DNA of 64,000 bases from BOG-908 sp963795825 (GTDB taxonomy: Bacteria; Pseudomonadota; Alphaproteobacteria; Acetobacterales; Acetobacteraceae). The position numbers and the translations under genes are program-made. The notes under the pieces were generated by a model, which saw nothing but the letters and a program-made list of their open reading frames with translations, ran no database searches and had not been told where the DNA came from. Below are positions 37,088-46,085 of this stretch, piece after piece (the stretch's first letter is position 1; every line of letters begins with the position of its first letter). The stretch lies in contig CAWCIW010000001.1 in assembly GCA_963795825.1 (NCBI GenBank), positions 1,550,001 through 1,614,000 of the forward strand. The letters run 5' to 3'.

Positions 37088-38041
37088 TTAAACTTCCAGC
37101 TTCTTGAAATCCTCGATCAACTTCCGAACCGCATCGCAGCTTTTATCAAACATGGCCTGCTCGTCGGGTTGCAGCTTGATCTCGACGATACGCTCCACGC
37201 CACCGGCGCCGATCACCACGGGCACGCCGATATAGAGGTCGTTAAGCCCATACTGGCCGGTGAGTTTGGCGGCGCAGGGCATCACGCGCTTCTTGTCGAG
37301 CAGGTAGCTCTCGGCCATGGCGATCGCGCTGGCCGCCGGCGCGTAGAACGCGCTGCCCTTCTCCAGCAGCTTGACGATCTCGCCGCCGCCGTTGGCGGTG
37401 CGGGTGCAGATGGCGTCGATCTTTGCCTGCGTGGTCCAGCCCATGGTTATCAGGTCTGGGATCGGGATGCCGGCGACAGTGGAGTAGCGGGTGAGCGGCA
37501 CCATGGTGTCGCCGTGGCCGCCGAGCACGAACGCGGTGACGTCTTCCACGCTGACGTTGAATTCGTGCGCCAGGAACAGCTTGAAGCGCGCGCTGTCCAG
37601 CACGCCGGCCATGCCGACGACCTTGTTTGCGGGCAGGCCGCTGCGCTGCTGGAGCTGCCACACCATGACGTCGAGCGGGTTGGTGATGACGATGACGAAC
37701 GCGTCCGGGCAGTGCGCCTTGATGCCGTCGGCGACCGTGTTGATCACGCCGGCGTTCTTGGCCAGCAGGTCGTCGCGGCTCATGCCGGGCATGCGGGGGA
37801 AGCCGGCGGTCACGATCACCACGTCCGATCCGGCGATGGCGGCGTAGTCCGAGCCGCCAACCATGTGGCTGTCGAACAGATCGACGCTGCCGGACTGCAT
37901 GAGGTCGAGCGCCTTGCCGGCGGCGACTCCGCCGAACACGTCAAACATCACTACGTCGCCGAGTTCTTTCAGGCCGATCAGGTGGGCGAGGGTGCCGCCG
38001 ATGTTGCCGGCGCCGATCAGCGCGATCTTGTTGCGGGCCAT
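37088..38041 (-). CDS. mdh: Malate dehydrogenase (lactate dehydrogenase-like type)
   Basis: Mdh oxidises malate to oxaloacetate with NAD in the TCA cycle. The 317-residue protein has the NAD-binding IALIGAGNIGGTLAHL at its start, TAGFPRMPGMSRDDLLAKN near residue 80 with the substrate-binding Arg, ITNPLDVMVW near 118, GMAGVLDSARF near 147 and GGHGDTMVPL near 175 with the catalytic His. The Arg in the GFPRMPGMSR loop marks malate rather than lactate specificity. ATG 38041 (MARNKI) is the natural start. It begins the mdh-sucCD-sucAB-lpd order common in alphaproteobacteria. Confidence 0.97.
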   Translation of the reverse strand: MARNKIALIGAGNIGGTLAHLIGLKELGDVVMFDVFGGVAAGKALDLMQSGSVDLFDSHMVGGSDYAAIAGSDVVIVTAGFPRMPGMSRDDLLAKNAGVINTVADGIKAHCPDAFVIVITNPLDVMVWQLQQRSGLPANKVVGMAGVLDSARFKLFLAHEFNVSVEDVTAFVLGGHGDTMVPLTRYSTVAGIPIPDLITMGWTTQAKIDAICTRTANGGGEIVKLLEKGSAFYAPAASAIAMAESYLLDKKRVMPCAAKLTGQYGLNDLYIGVPVVIGAGGVERIVEIKLQPDEQAMFDKSCDAVRKLIEDFKKLEV

Positions 38042-38317
38042 GTGAGTCCTTGGTGCGGTGTGTCGGGGTGTGGCCGGGGTGCTAGACCAAAGGGTGGGGT
38101 GCTTCAAGCTTGGGCGCGTCGGTATCGCCATGGGCAGGCCAAACACGCGACCGGTACTCGAGTGGCCGCAGCGGAGCCGATGCCATACGCAAATCTGAGC
38201 TTCCCGAGCGGCGATTTCCGCACCGCGCCGGCGCTCGGCCACTTCCTGTAAGGGTTGCGTGTCGTTTCTTTAACCCGCATGAAAGTGACGTAACAACTCG
38301 GGCCAATGGGACACGTC

Positions 38318-39289
38318 ATGAATATCGCACGCCTCCTGCCTGCCGCCGCTCTGGGCAGTTTCGCACTCGCTGCCGCGGCCCACGCCGCCCCGGCGAACGT
38401 TCAGTCCCGCCTGCAGGAAAACTGGCGCGCCGACATCGCCAACACGCCGGTGCCCGCAGAAGGCTGCTTCAAGGCCGAATTCCCCAGCAAGACCTGGCAG
38501 GCCGTAAGCTGCGTCAAGGCGCCGCGCGTGCCCTATATCCCGCGCCACGCGACCAGGGTCGCCGGTGGCCAAACGGTCGGCGACGGCGATGACTATGCCG
38601 CGGCCGCGCACGGCCGGATAACTTCCGCCACGGGCAGCTTCCACAACATCACCGGCCTGAAATCCGAAACCGACAGCGGCGCCAACATCTATTCGCTGCA
38701 GCTGAACTCAAACTTCATCAGCGGCGGCGCGGCCTGCAAGACCTCCAGCGATCCCGCCAATTGCTTCAGCTGGGAACAGTTCGTCTATTCCAGCAGCAGC
38801 CAGGCCTCCTTCATCCAGTATTGGCTGATCAACTACGGCGATAAATGCCCGACCACCCCCTACAACGACTGGAACAACTACCAGGGCAGCTGCTACCGCA
38901 ACAGCAATGCCGTGAGCGTGCCGCAGGAGCCGATCAAAGCCCTAGGGACCATCACCATCAAAGGCGTCGCCAACACCAGCACGGACAGCTTCGTCACCAC
39001 GGTCGGCACCAAGGCTTACAGCACCGGCGGCAAGGACAACGTGGTGTTCCTGGCCTCCGGCTGGGCAGCCAACGAGTTCAACGTGGTAGGCGACGGCAAC
39101 GGATCGGGCGCCACGTTCAACGCCGGCACGTCGATCACCGTGCACCTGGCGCAGCAGGACGGCACGACCACGGCTCCCACCTGCGAGAGCATGGCGGGCA
39201 CGACCGGAGAGACCAACAACCTGACCCTGGGAGCCTGCAAGACGGCAGGCGGCCACCTGCCGTATATTTCGTTCATCGAAAAGAACTAG
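38318..39289 (+). CDS. Secreted protein of unknown function
   Basis: I do not recognise this protein. It has 323 residues and a clear signal peptide: MNIARLLPAAALGSFALAAA, cleaved after AHAA. The mature part is rich in Ser, Thr, Asn, Gly and aromatic residues and contains at least eight cysteines (EGC, SCV, ACK, NCF, KCP, SCY, TCE, ACK), which fits disulphide-bonded extracellular beta structure. Notable stretches are CFSWEQFVYSSSSQASFIQYW and GDKCPTTPYNDWNNYQGSCY. The composition differs from the Ala/Arg-rich neighbours and may indicate transfer. The start ATG 38318 has GGGA 6 bp upstream; ATG 38306 is in frame but lacks a site. It stands alone, divergent from mdh and convergent with pspF. 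Confidence 0.75.
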   Translation: MNIARLLPAAALGSFALAAAAHAAPANVQSRLQENWRADIANTPVPAEGCFKAEFPSKTWQAVSCVKAPRVPYIPRHATRVAGGQTVGDGDDYAAAAHGRITSATGSFHNITGLKSETDSGANIYSLQLNSNFISGGAACKTSSDPANCFSWEQFVYSSSSQASFIQYWLINYGDKCPTTPYNDWNNYQGSCYRNSNAVSVPQEPIKALGTITIKGVANTSTDSFVTTVGTKAYSTGGKDNVVFLASGWAANEFNVVGDGNGSGATFNAGTSITVHLAQQDGTTTAPTCESMAGTTGETNNLTLGACKTAGGHLPYISFIEKN

Positions 39290-39358
39290 GCGCAGCCGTT
39301 CGACCTGCCATAAAGCACAAAGACTTGTATCAACCCGGATAGGGATTGACGCATCTAG

Positions 39359-39544
39359 GCAAGCAAGAAAGCAGTCCTTTTTCGAGAAAAAGGACCAAAA
39401 AGCTTTTGCTCCGACGCCTGCACCAAAGCCTACTTTCGCATTGCAAGTCGATGCGGCTGCAATGATAGCCAAATCCGCGTGCAGGCGTCACAGCAAAAGC
39501 TTTTTGCTTCTTTTTCTCGAAAAAGAAGGCCTTCCTTCCTTGCT
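39359..39544. repeat. Intergenic inverted-repeat element, copy 11 (GGAC/GAAG tips, GACGCCTGCA core)
   Basis: The left tip is the GGAC hairpin (39374-39395), followed by GCTTTTGCTCC and GACGCCTGCA. The right arm has TGCAGGCGTC and the GAAG hairpin with a CTCG loop (39507-39528). The spacer is about 60 bp. It sits in the 391 bp gap between the secreted-protein gene and pspF, which are convergent; the rest of that gap (39545-39680) shows only a GGCC-rich stem with a T run near 39672. Confidence 0.85.
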
Positions 39545-39680
39545 GCCGATGAGCCGGTCCCAAGGCGGGTTTTCTTAGGTCACAATTGTCGCGGGGCTGC
39601 TTTGGAAGCACCCGCGGCAGTTGGCGGCCGTAAGCCGGCGTAGCGCGGGAGAGGGCCCTCCGGCGGGTCCGGCCTTTTTC

Positions 39681-40755
<1,075 letters not shown>

Positions 40756-40868
40756 TCGCGCCAAGGGGTGGCTCCTTCTGCCATCATCTGGCCAAACCAC
40801 TCTAGCCCGGCGCCCCTTCATTCGGCAAGATTGCCGAAGAACTCTGCAAAACCAATGGTTTACCGGTG

Positions 40869-40884
40869 TGGCACGGCGCCTGCA
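40869..40884 (+). promoter_or_regulatory. Sigma-54 promoter of the psp operon
   Basis: TGGCACG (40869-40875), four bases, then CTGCA (40880-40884) match the -24/-12 sigma-54 consensus with exact spacing; the only departure is C for T in the -12 box. It lies 51 bp before the first gene of the operon and opposite the gene for its likely activator, PspF. The 110 bp between it and pspF would hold the activator-binding sites. Confidence 0.85.
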
Positions 40885-40934
40885 ATCATCCTGGCAGGCC
40901 ACGATAGGCCAGCACCTCAGCCAGGAGACACACC

Positions 40935-41144
40935 ATGACGACCATGAGCTTCAGCAGCACCAACGGCCAGGTCTTCCAGGCCGCCAACCGCTCGCCGCGC
41001 ACCTCCTTCGCCGCCCGCCTGGCCGCCCTGCAGGCCAGCCAGGAGCAGGCGCCGCAGCTGCGCGGCGTGTTCGGCGTCGCCGGGCGCTTCGCCCTGGCCG
41101 CCGTGCCGGTCAGCGCCCTGGCCTGGCTGTTCGTCTTCATCTGA
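40935..41144 (+). CDS. Small membrane protein, first gene of the psp operon
   Basis: I do not recognise this 69-residue protein. It starts MTTMSFSSTNGQVF, has a polar, basic middle and ends in one hydrophobic segment, FALAAVPVSALAWLFVFI, that could anchor it in the inner membrane with its tail at the membrane exit. The ATG has a strong CAGGAG site 7 bp upstream, and it is the first gene after the sigma-54 promoter, 39 bp before pspA. By position it should be induced with PspA and may be a sensor or effector of envelope stress. It is not PspB or PspC, which follow later. Confidence 0.7.
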   Translation: MTTMSFSSTNGQVFQAANRSPRTSFAARLAALQASQEQAPQLRGVFGVAGRFALAAVPVSALAWLFVFI

Positions 41145-41183
41145 ACGCGGCATCATCCAACCCACGTCTAAGGAACCCCTGCC

Positions 41184-41900
41184 ATGGGCATCTTCTCCCG
41201 CCTCGCGGACATCGTGAACTCCAACCTCAACTCCCTGCTCGCCAGCGCCGAGGATCCCGAGAAGATCATCCGGCTGATCATCCAGGAGATGGAGGACACC
41301 CTCGTCGAAGTGCGCTCCTCCGCGGTGCGCAGCATCGCCGAGCGGCGCGAGATGGAGCGCCGGCTGGAGGCCCTCAAGCGCGAAGAGGCCGACTGGCAGG
41401 AGAAAGCCGAACTGGCGCTGACACGCGGCCGCGAGGATCTCGCCCGCGGCGCGCTGCTCGCCCGCAGCCACCGCGCCCAGGCCCGCGCCGGCGTGGAGCA
41501 GCAGGTGGCCCAACTGGTCGCGAGCCTCGCCCAGCAGAACGAGGACATCACCAAGCTGCAGACCAAGCTGGCCGACGCCAAGGCGCGCGAGCAGAGCTTC
41601 GCCCAGCGCCGCGCTACCGCCGGCAACCGCATCAAGGTGCGCGAGAAGCTGCATGACGAGCGCATCAACGACGCGTTCCTGCGTTTCGAGACCGCCGAGC
41701 GCCAGCTCGACACGATGGAGGGCCGCGTCGAGGCCTACGATCTCGGCCGCACGCCCGCCACACGCGGGCCCACGCTGGAGGAGGAGCTGGCCACCCTTGC
41801 CGCCGACGCCAGCATGACCGATGAGCTGGAGGCGCTGAAGGCGCGCCTGGGCAATCGCATCCCGAACGGCGCGCCCGCCGGCGGCAAGTCCGAGAGCTAA
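41184..41900 (+). CDS. pspA: Phage shock protein A
   Basis: PspA is a peripheral, ESCRT-III-like coiled-coil protein that binds stressed inner membrane and, in the resting state, inhibits PspF. The 238-residue protein begins MGIFSRLADIVNSNLNSLL, the amphipathic membrane-binding helix, and continues with SAEDPEKIIRLIIQEMEDTL and a long charged coiled coil to about residue 190. The length is close to the usual 220-230. It lies under the sigma-54 promoter with pspB and pspC downstream. Confidence 0.96.
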   Translation: MGIFSRLADIVNSNLNSLLASAEDPEKIIRLIIQEMEDTLVEVRSSAVRSIAERREMERRLEALKREEADWQEKAELALTRGREDLARGALLARSHRAQARAGVEQQVAQLVASLAQQNEDITKLQTKLADAKAREQSFAQRRATAGNRIKVREKLHDERINDAFLRFETAERQLDTMEGRVEAYDLGRTPATRGPTLEEELATLAADASMTDELEALKARLGNRIPNGAPAGGKSES

Positions 41901-41925
41901 GGCCTACAGGAGCTAGGATGATGTC

Positions 41926-42216
41926 ATGAGAGGCGAAGACGTCGCGGCCCTGGCCATCGCCGGCAGCCACGCCAGCGAGGCCCTCTGGGTGACCGCCATC
42001 GTGTTCGGCACGATCGTTCTGGTCGCCCTGGGCGTGCCCGCGCTGGTGATGAACTACCGCATCAAGTCTCGCGCACTGGACACGGCCCAGGCGCAGGACA
42101 GCACGGCGACCCAGGGGCTGTGGGACACCGCGCGGCGTATGGAAGAGCGTATCGGCTATCTCGAACAGGTGCTGGACAGCGAAGTGCCCGGCTGGCGCAA
42201 CAGGAGCGTGCGATGA
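41926..42216 (+). CDS. pspB: Phage shock protein B
   Basis: PspB is a small bitopic inner-membrane protein that with PspC senses envelope stress and draws PspA away from PspF. The 96-residue product has one transmembrane helix, ALWVTAIVFGTIVLVALGVP, at about 20-40, followed by a cytoplasmic coiled-coil part with WDTARRMEERIGYLEQVLD and the typical final VPGWRN. The sequence is longer at both ends than enteric PspB. Its stop overlaps the pspC start as ATGA. Confidence 0.88.
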   Translation: MRGEDVAALAIAGSHASEALWVTAIVFGTIVLVALGVPALVMNYRIKSRALDTAQAQDSTATQGLWDTARRMEERIGYLEQVLDSEVPGWRNRSVR

Positions 42217-42575
42217 GTGCGACGATCTCGGCGAGGGTGCAGGCCTGGGGAACACGCGACACGGCGATACTCAAAGGCGTGTGCGCGCGTATCGCGGAGC
42301 GCGGCGGCGTTCCGGTCTGGATGCCGCGCGTGGCCTTCGTGATCTTCGGCGTGCTGCACTGGATACTGGCGATCGTGGCGTATTTCGTGCTGACCCGCAT
42401 GCTCTGCTCTGGGCGCGGCACGGCGCCCTTCGTGCAAATGCCGGCCGGGCCGCCGCCAAGCGCGGTGCGCGATCGCTTCAGCGCGCTCGATGCCCGTATC
42501 GCCGCGATGGAGGCCAGCACGCTGCAGCAGGAAACCACGCTGCGCCGCGCCTTCCGGGACCTGGAACGCTCCTGA
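42213..42575 (+). CDS. pspC: Phage shock protein C
   Basis: PspC is a polytopic or bitopic inner-membrane stress sensor. The 120-residue product carries the PspC domain: LKGVCARIAERGGVPVWMPR followed by the hydrophobic VAFVIFGVLHWILAIVAYFVL at about 46-66. The C-terminal 40 residues form a likely coiled coil that may pair with PspB. The start overlaps pspB. The sulfotransferase gene begins one base after its stop codon. Confidence 0.9.
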   Translation: MSATISARVQAWGTRDTAILKGVCARIAERGGVPVWMPRVAFVIFGVLHWILAIVAYFVLTRMLCSGRGTAPFVQMPAGPPPSAVRDRFSALDARIAAMEASTLQQETTLRRAFRDLERS

Positions 42576-42576
42576 C

Positions 42577-43527
42577 TTGGCGCCACGCCGCGCCAAGGCC
42601 GCGCCTCCGCCGCCACCTGCCGCACGACGCCGGATCATCATCGTGCTCGGCATGCATCGCAGCGGCACCTCGCTCTGCGCCAACATGCTGCACGAGCTGG
42701 GCGTCGATATGGCCGAGGCTGCCGGGCCGTCCGCCGACAACCGGCGCGGACACTGGGAACGCCCGCGCATCAACGATCTGCACGATGCGGCGCTGGACAT
42801 TTTCGGCCGCGGCTGGAGCACGCCGACCCACCATCTGGCGCTGCCCGATGGCTGGTGGACGGATCCGCGCGTGGAGCCGGTCCGCCGCGCGCTGATCGGC
42901 TATCTGGAACGCGGCATGGCGGATGGCCGCCCGTTCGGCTTCAAGGACCCGCGGACGTCGCGCCTGCTCGCGCTATGGCCGCAAATACTCGACGAGCTGC
43001 ATCTCGATCCGATCTACGTGTTCTGCGTGCGCGACCCGGCGCAGGTGGCGCGCAGCATCACCGCGCGCGACGATCTCGCCGGCGACCAGGCGGCGTATCG
43101 CTGGCTGGTGTACAACGCGCAGGCGGTGCATGGCGTGGCCGCCGCGCGCGTCTGCGTGATCGCCTACGAGACCTGGTTCAGCAATCCGGCCGCAGCCCTG
43201 GAACGCCTGGCGCGCTTCATCGGCCTGCCGGCGCGCGCGGACCTGACCGATATAGTCGATGCCGGGCTGCGCCACGATGCGCCCGGCGCGGTGGATGCGG
43301 TGGCGCCGATCGCCACGCGGCTGTATCGGGCGCTGGTCGCGGCCGGCGAACAGTTCGACGCGCGGCTGCTCGAGCTGGCCGACACCATCCTGGAATGCGA
43401 GCGCGCGGTGATGCCGTTCCTGCGCGATGCGGCTCTGTTGCCGCTGAGCCTGTCGGAGCAGAACAGGGTGATCGGCGATCTGCACAAGCTGGTGGAGCGG
43501 CTGCGGAGCGAGGTGGCGGCCAAGTGA
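42577..43527 (+). CDS. Sulfotransferase family protein, last gene of the psp operon
   Basis: The product of about 316 residues belongs to the PAPS-dependent sulfotransferases. After a Pro/Ala-rich start it has IIIVLGMHRSGTSLCANML near residue 17, the 5'-phosphosulfate loop, and VRDPAQVARSITARDDL near 155 for the 3'-phosphate. The start is taken as TTG 42577, one base after the pspC stop, giving MAPRRAKAAPPPPP; earlier in-frame starts would lie inside pspC. The acceptor is unknown. No membrane segment is seen. Its place in the psp operon is unusual and suggests that some envelope component is sulfated, or the enzyme is needed, under stress. Confidence 0.85.
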   Translation: MAPRRAKAAPPPPPAARRRIIIVLGMHRSGTSLCANMLHELGVDMAEAAGPSADNRRGHWERPRINDLHDAALDIFGRGWSTPTHHLALPDGWWTDPRVEPVRRALIGYLERGMADGRPFGFKDPRTSRLLALWPQILDELHLDPIYVFCVRDPAQVARSITARDDLAGDQAAYRWLVYNAQAVHGVAAARVCVIAYETWFSNPAAALERLARFIGLPARADLTDIVDAGLRHDAPGAVDAVAPIATRLYRALVAAGEQFDARLLELADTILECERAVMPFLRDAALLPLSLSEQNRVIGDLHKLVERLRSEVAAK

Positions 43528-43698
43528 CGCGGCTGTCCGGGCGGGACCGCCGCTCACCGTGCCGGACGAGCGGCGCGAGCCAGGCTACCGACAGCACGCC
43601 ACAGCAGAAACGCGATGGGCGCCCACCATGACCCGATCGCAAATGTCCAGATCGCGTCAGGCGACGCGGGGTGTGTTCACGCCCGGCCCGAACCCGCC

Positions 43699-44208
43699 CT
43701 AATCGCGTTTACGCCGGAACGCATCGAGGCTGACGATCTGCGGCGTGGCATCGGGCGCCGGCTCGGGCGCGGGCTCGACCGCCACCGGCTCCGGCTGCGC
43801 AGGTGCGGCCATCGGCCGGAACCGCAGCCCGAACTGTACATGCGGGTCGACGAACGCCGTCACCGCCGCCAGCGGAATCGAGAGCGCGGAGTTCACGCCG
43901 CCGAACGACAGGTTCACCCCGAACAGGCCGGTCGCCTCGTCGACGAACAGATCCCTGAACTGGTGCTGCAGGACGATCGTCATCTCGCCCGGATATTTCT
44001 GTCGCAGCCGCGCGGGTATGCTCACGCCCGGATAGTCGGTGCGGAAGGTGATGTAGAAATGGTGCTCGCCCGGCAAACCCTCGTTGATCGCGTGGGTGAG
44101 GGCGCGCACGACGACGCCGCGCAGGGCATCCTCCGTCCACTGGTCATAGGGAAGCAGGCTTTCGTTCGGCCCGTCGGAGCCGCCGCGTGTGTCGGTGTCG
44201 TCTTCCAT
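43699..44208 (-). CDS. sspB: ClpXP adaptor protein SspB, alphaproteobacterial type
   Basis: SspB tethers ssrA-tagged and some other substrates to the ClpXP protease. The 169-residue protein has LPYDQWTEDALRGVVVRALT near residue 17, HHFYITFRTDYPGVSIPARL near 44, MTIVLQHQFRDLFVDE near 72 and FGVNLSFGGVNSALSIPLAA near 95, the conserved tag-binding fold. A Pro/Ala-rich linker leads to SLDAFRRKRD, the short C-terminal peptide expected to dock on ClpX. The start ATG 44208 is chosen over ones within the non-conserved upstream region. The 171 bp between its stop and the sulfotransferase stop contain no supported gene. Confidence 0.92.
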   Translation of the reverse strand: MEDDTDTRGGSDGPNESLLPYDQWTEDALRGVVVRALTHAINEGLPGEHHFYITFRTDYPGVSIPARLRQKYPGEMTIVLQHQFRDLFVDEATGLFGVNLSFGGVNSALSIPLAAVTAFVDPHVQFGLRFRPMAAPAQPEPVAVEPAPEPAPDATPQIVSLDAFRRKRD

Positions 44209-44284
44209 GATCGGGCTCCCGCAGCGTGCATGCATAGCGCCTGCGGGGCTGCGCGCAAACGGCAATTGGTTGAGGGGGATTAAG

Positions 44285-44466
44285 TAAGGAAGCAAGCAGT
44301 CCTTTTTCGAGAAAAAGGACCAAAAAGCTTTTGCTCCGACGCCTGCACCCCGCCCTAGGGTGCCCCTTGCAGGCGCACCGGCCGGCAGAACGAGAGTATA
44401 CTCTGGTGCAAGCGTCGGGATAAAAGCTTTTTGGTCCTTTTTCTCGAAAAAGGACTGCTTCCTTTC
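44285..44466. repeat. Intergenic inverted-repeat element, copy 12 (GGAC/GGAC tips, GACGCCTGCA core)
   Basis: Both tips are of the GGAC type (44300-44321 and 44434-44455). The left arm has GCTTTTGCTCCGACGCCTGCA, the right GTGCAAGCGTCGGGA. The spacer contains a palindromic AGTATACT. It lies between the sspB start and the S41 protease stop. Confidence 0.85.
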
Positions 44467-45924
44467 TTACCCCTCCGGCAACAGCGCCGAAGCATAAACC
44501 GCCGGGTGATCCGCCAAAAACTGCGCCGCCCGCATATCCCCGTCATCCCCCTCCGAAGCCGGGCACGCCGCGCGTATCGCCAGCGCATCGGCCACAGGCA
44601 GGGGCGCGCGCGCCGCACGCGCCTGCGCCACCGCCGCCTTCATGCCGGCGATCGCGGCCGGAACGTCGGTGAGCGCATGCGGCCCGGGGCTGGTGCATAC
44701 CTGCGGGATCACGCCGAGCGACTGGATCGGCCAGCCGCGCGGCGCCAGCACCCGGCTCCATGTCACGAACAGCTCGCCGCCATCCGGCAGCCGGGTGATC
44801 GTCTGCACCAGGCCCTTGCCGAGCGTGGCGCTGCCCACCACCACGCCGCGTCCCAGATCGGCCAAAGCCGCGGCCATGATCTCGGCGGCACTCGCGGAGC
44901 GCCCATCGACCAGCACGATCACCGGCAGGCCGTGCGTCAGGTCGCCGCCATCGATGCGCCAGTCATGCGTGGCCTCCGGCGCACGGCCGGCGGTGCTGGC
45001 GATCACGCCGTGGTCCGCCAGCAGCGCCACGCTGGTGACCGCCTGGCGCAGCAGCCCGCCGCGATTGCCGCGCAGATCGACGGTGATGGCCGCCGGCGGC
45101 GGCTTGGCGGCGAGGCCGGCTTCCAGCGCCTCGCTCAACCGTTCGGCGGTGTTGCTGGTGAAGCTGCTGATTCGTATCACCAGCATGTTGCCGGTGCGCT
45201 CGGAGAACACCGTCTCAGGCGGCACGTAGGCCAGGGTGAGCGGCAACGTGCGCGCCACGCCGTCGAGGCCGCGCACATCCACCGTGATGTTGGTGCCTTC
45301 CGGGCCGGACAGGGCCGCGCGCACCTGGTCGAGCTGGCTGGCGCGGGCGCGTCGGCCGTCTACCGACACGATGCGGTCGCCCACGCGCGCGCCGGCCGCC
45401 TGGCCCGGGCCATCCGGCACCAGGCTGTCGATCACCACGGCGCGGCCACGCACCACTATGCCGATGCCGGCTGCGGCATCCTGGGACAGTTTGGTGCGCT
45501 CGGCTTCGGCCGGCGCCGGCGGCTCGTAGCGGGAATACGGGTCGAGATGGTTGAACATCTCATCGAAGAAACCCTGGATCAGGCCTTGCGTGCCGGCGGC
45601 GCGCAGCATCGGGGACTGCGCGTAGGCCACGGCTTCCACCTCGGCCGCTTCGTGGCCCCAGGCATCGGCGTCGTTCGGCGCGGGTGCGGGATGGTCCAGC
45701 AGCAGCCGGGTGCCGTCGGAGAGCTGCAGGCGCGGGCCGCGCAGATCGGCGGTCAGCCCGGGATCGAGTGCGGTGATGCCGTGCAGGCCCCAGAGGGTGA
45801 GCTGCTGCGCGGTGGCGGGCTCCAGGGTCCTTGGGGCGGCGAATGTAAGGGCGGCGCTGAACACGCGGCTGGCCAGGGGGGTCTCGAAGCTGGCCTGGGC
45901 TTGGGAGGGCAGGCCCAGTAGCAA
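44467..45924 (-). CDS. S41 family C-terminal processing peptidase-like protein
   Basis: This is a periplasmic serine protease of the S41 (CtpA/tail-specific) family. The 485-residue protein has a hydrophobic N-terminus ending LPSQAQA, a PDZ domain with GIGIVVRGRAVVIDSLVPDG near residue 155, and the catalytic part with VDGRSASAAEIMAAAL near 345 (Ser) and GSATLGKGLVQT near 370 (Lys). The start is TTG 45924; the upstream frame continues into the neighbouring repeat as PFFLALLLGLPSQAQA, a better signal peptide, but shows no start codon. The substrate is unknown; relatives process envelope proteins. Confidence 0.88.
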   Translation of the reverse strand: MLLGLPSQAQASFETPLASRVFSAALTFAAPRTLEPATAQQLTLWGLHGITALDPGLTADLRGPRLQLSDGTRLLLDHPAPAPNDADAWGHEAAEVEAVAYAQSPMLRAAGTQGLIQGFFDEMFNHLDPYSRYEPPAPAEAERTKLSQDAAAGIGIVVRGRAVVIDSLVPDGPGQAAGARVGDRIVSVDGRRARASQLDQVRAALSGPEGTNITVDVRGLDGVARTLPLTLAYVPPETVFSERTGNMLVIRISSFTSNTAERLSEALEAGLAAKPPPAAITVDLRGNRGGLLRQAVTSVALLADHGVIASTAGRAPEATHDWRIDGGDLTHGLPVIVLVDGRSASAAEIMAAALADLGRGVVVGSATLGKGLVQTITRLPDGGELFVTWSRVLAPRGWPIQSLGVIPQVCTSPGPHALTDVPAAIAGMKAAVAQARAARAPLPVADALAIRAACPASEGDDGDMRAAQFLADHPAVYASALLPEG

Positions 45925-46085
45925 GGCAAGGAAGAAAGGCCTTCTTTTTTGAAAAAAAGAAGCAAAAAACTTTTAACTCCTGCTGGAGTCGGCACACGCA
46001 TCGTCGAGGACGAACCAAGATGTCGCAAATGCAGGGAGCAAAAGTTTTTTGGTCCTTCTTTTCAAAAAAGGACTGCTTGCTTGCC
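45921..46085. repeat. Intergenic inverted-repeat element, copy 13 (GAAG/GGAC tips)
   Basis: The left tip is the GAAG hairpin (45941-45962) and the right tip the GGAC hairpin (46053-46074). GCAAAAAACTTTTAACTCC and GGGAGCAAAAG flank a spacer without the standard core stem. It lies between the S41 protease start and the rnr stop; its left end supplies the TTG used as the protease start. Confidence 0.85.

Noticed and set aside
43528..43698. Possible tiny hydrophobic protein on the minus strand between sspB and the sulfotransferase (WTFAIGSWWAPIAFLLWRA)
   Set aside because: The frame has no start codon after the preceding stop and no ribosome-binding site. A frameshift would be needed to make it a gene.
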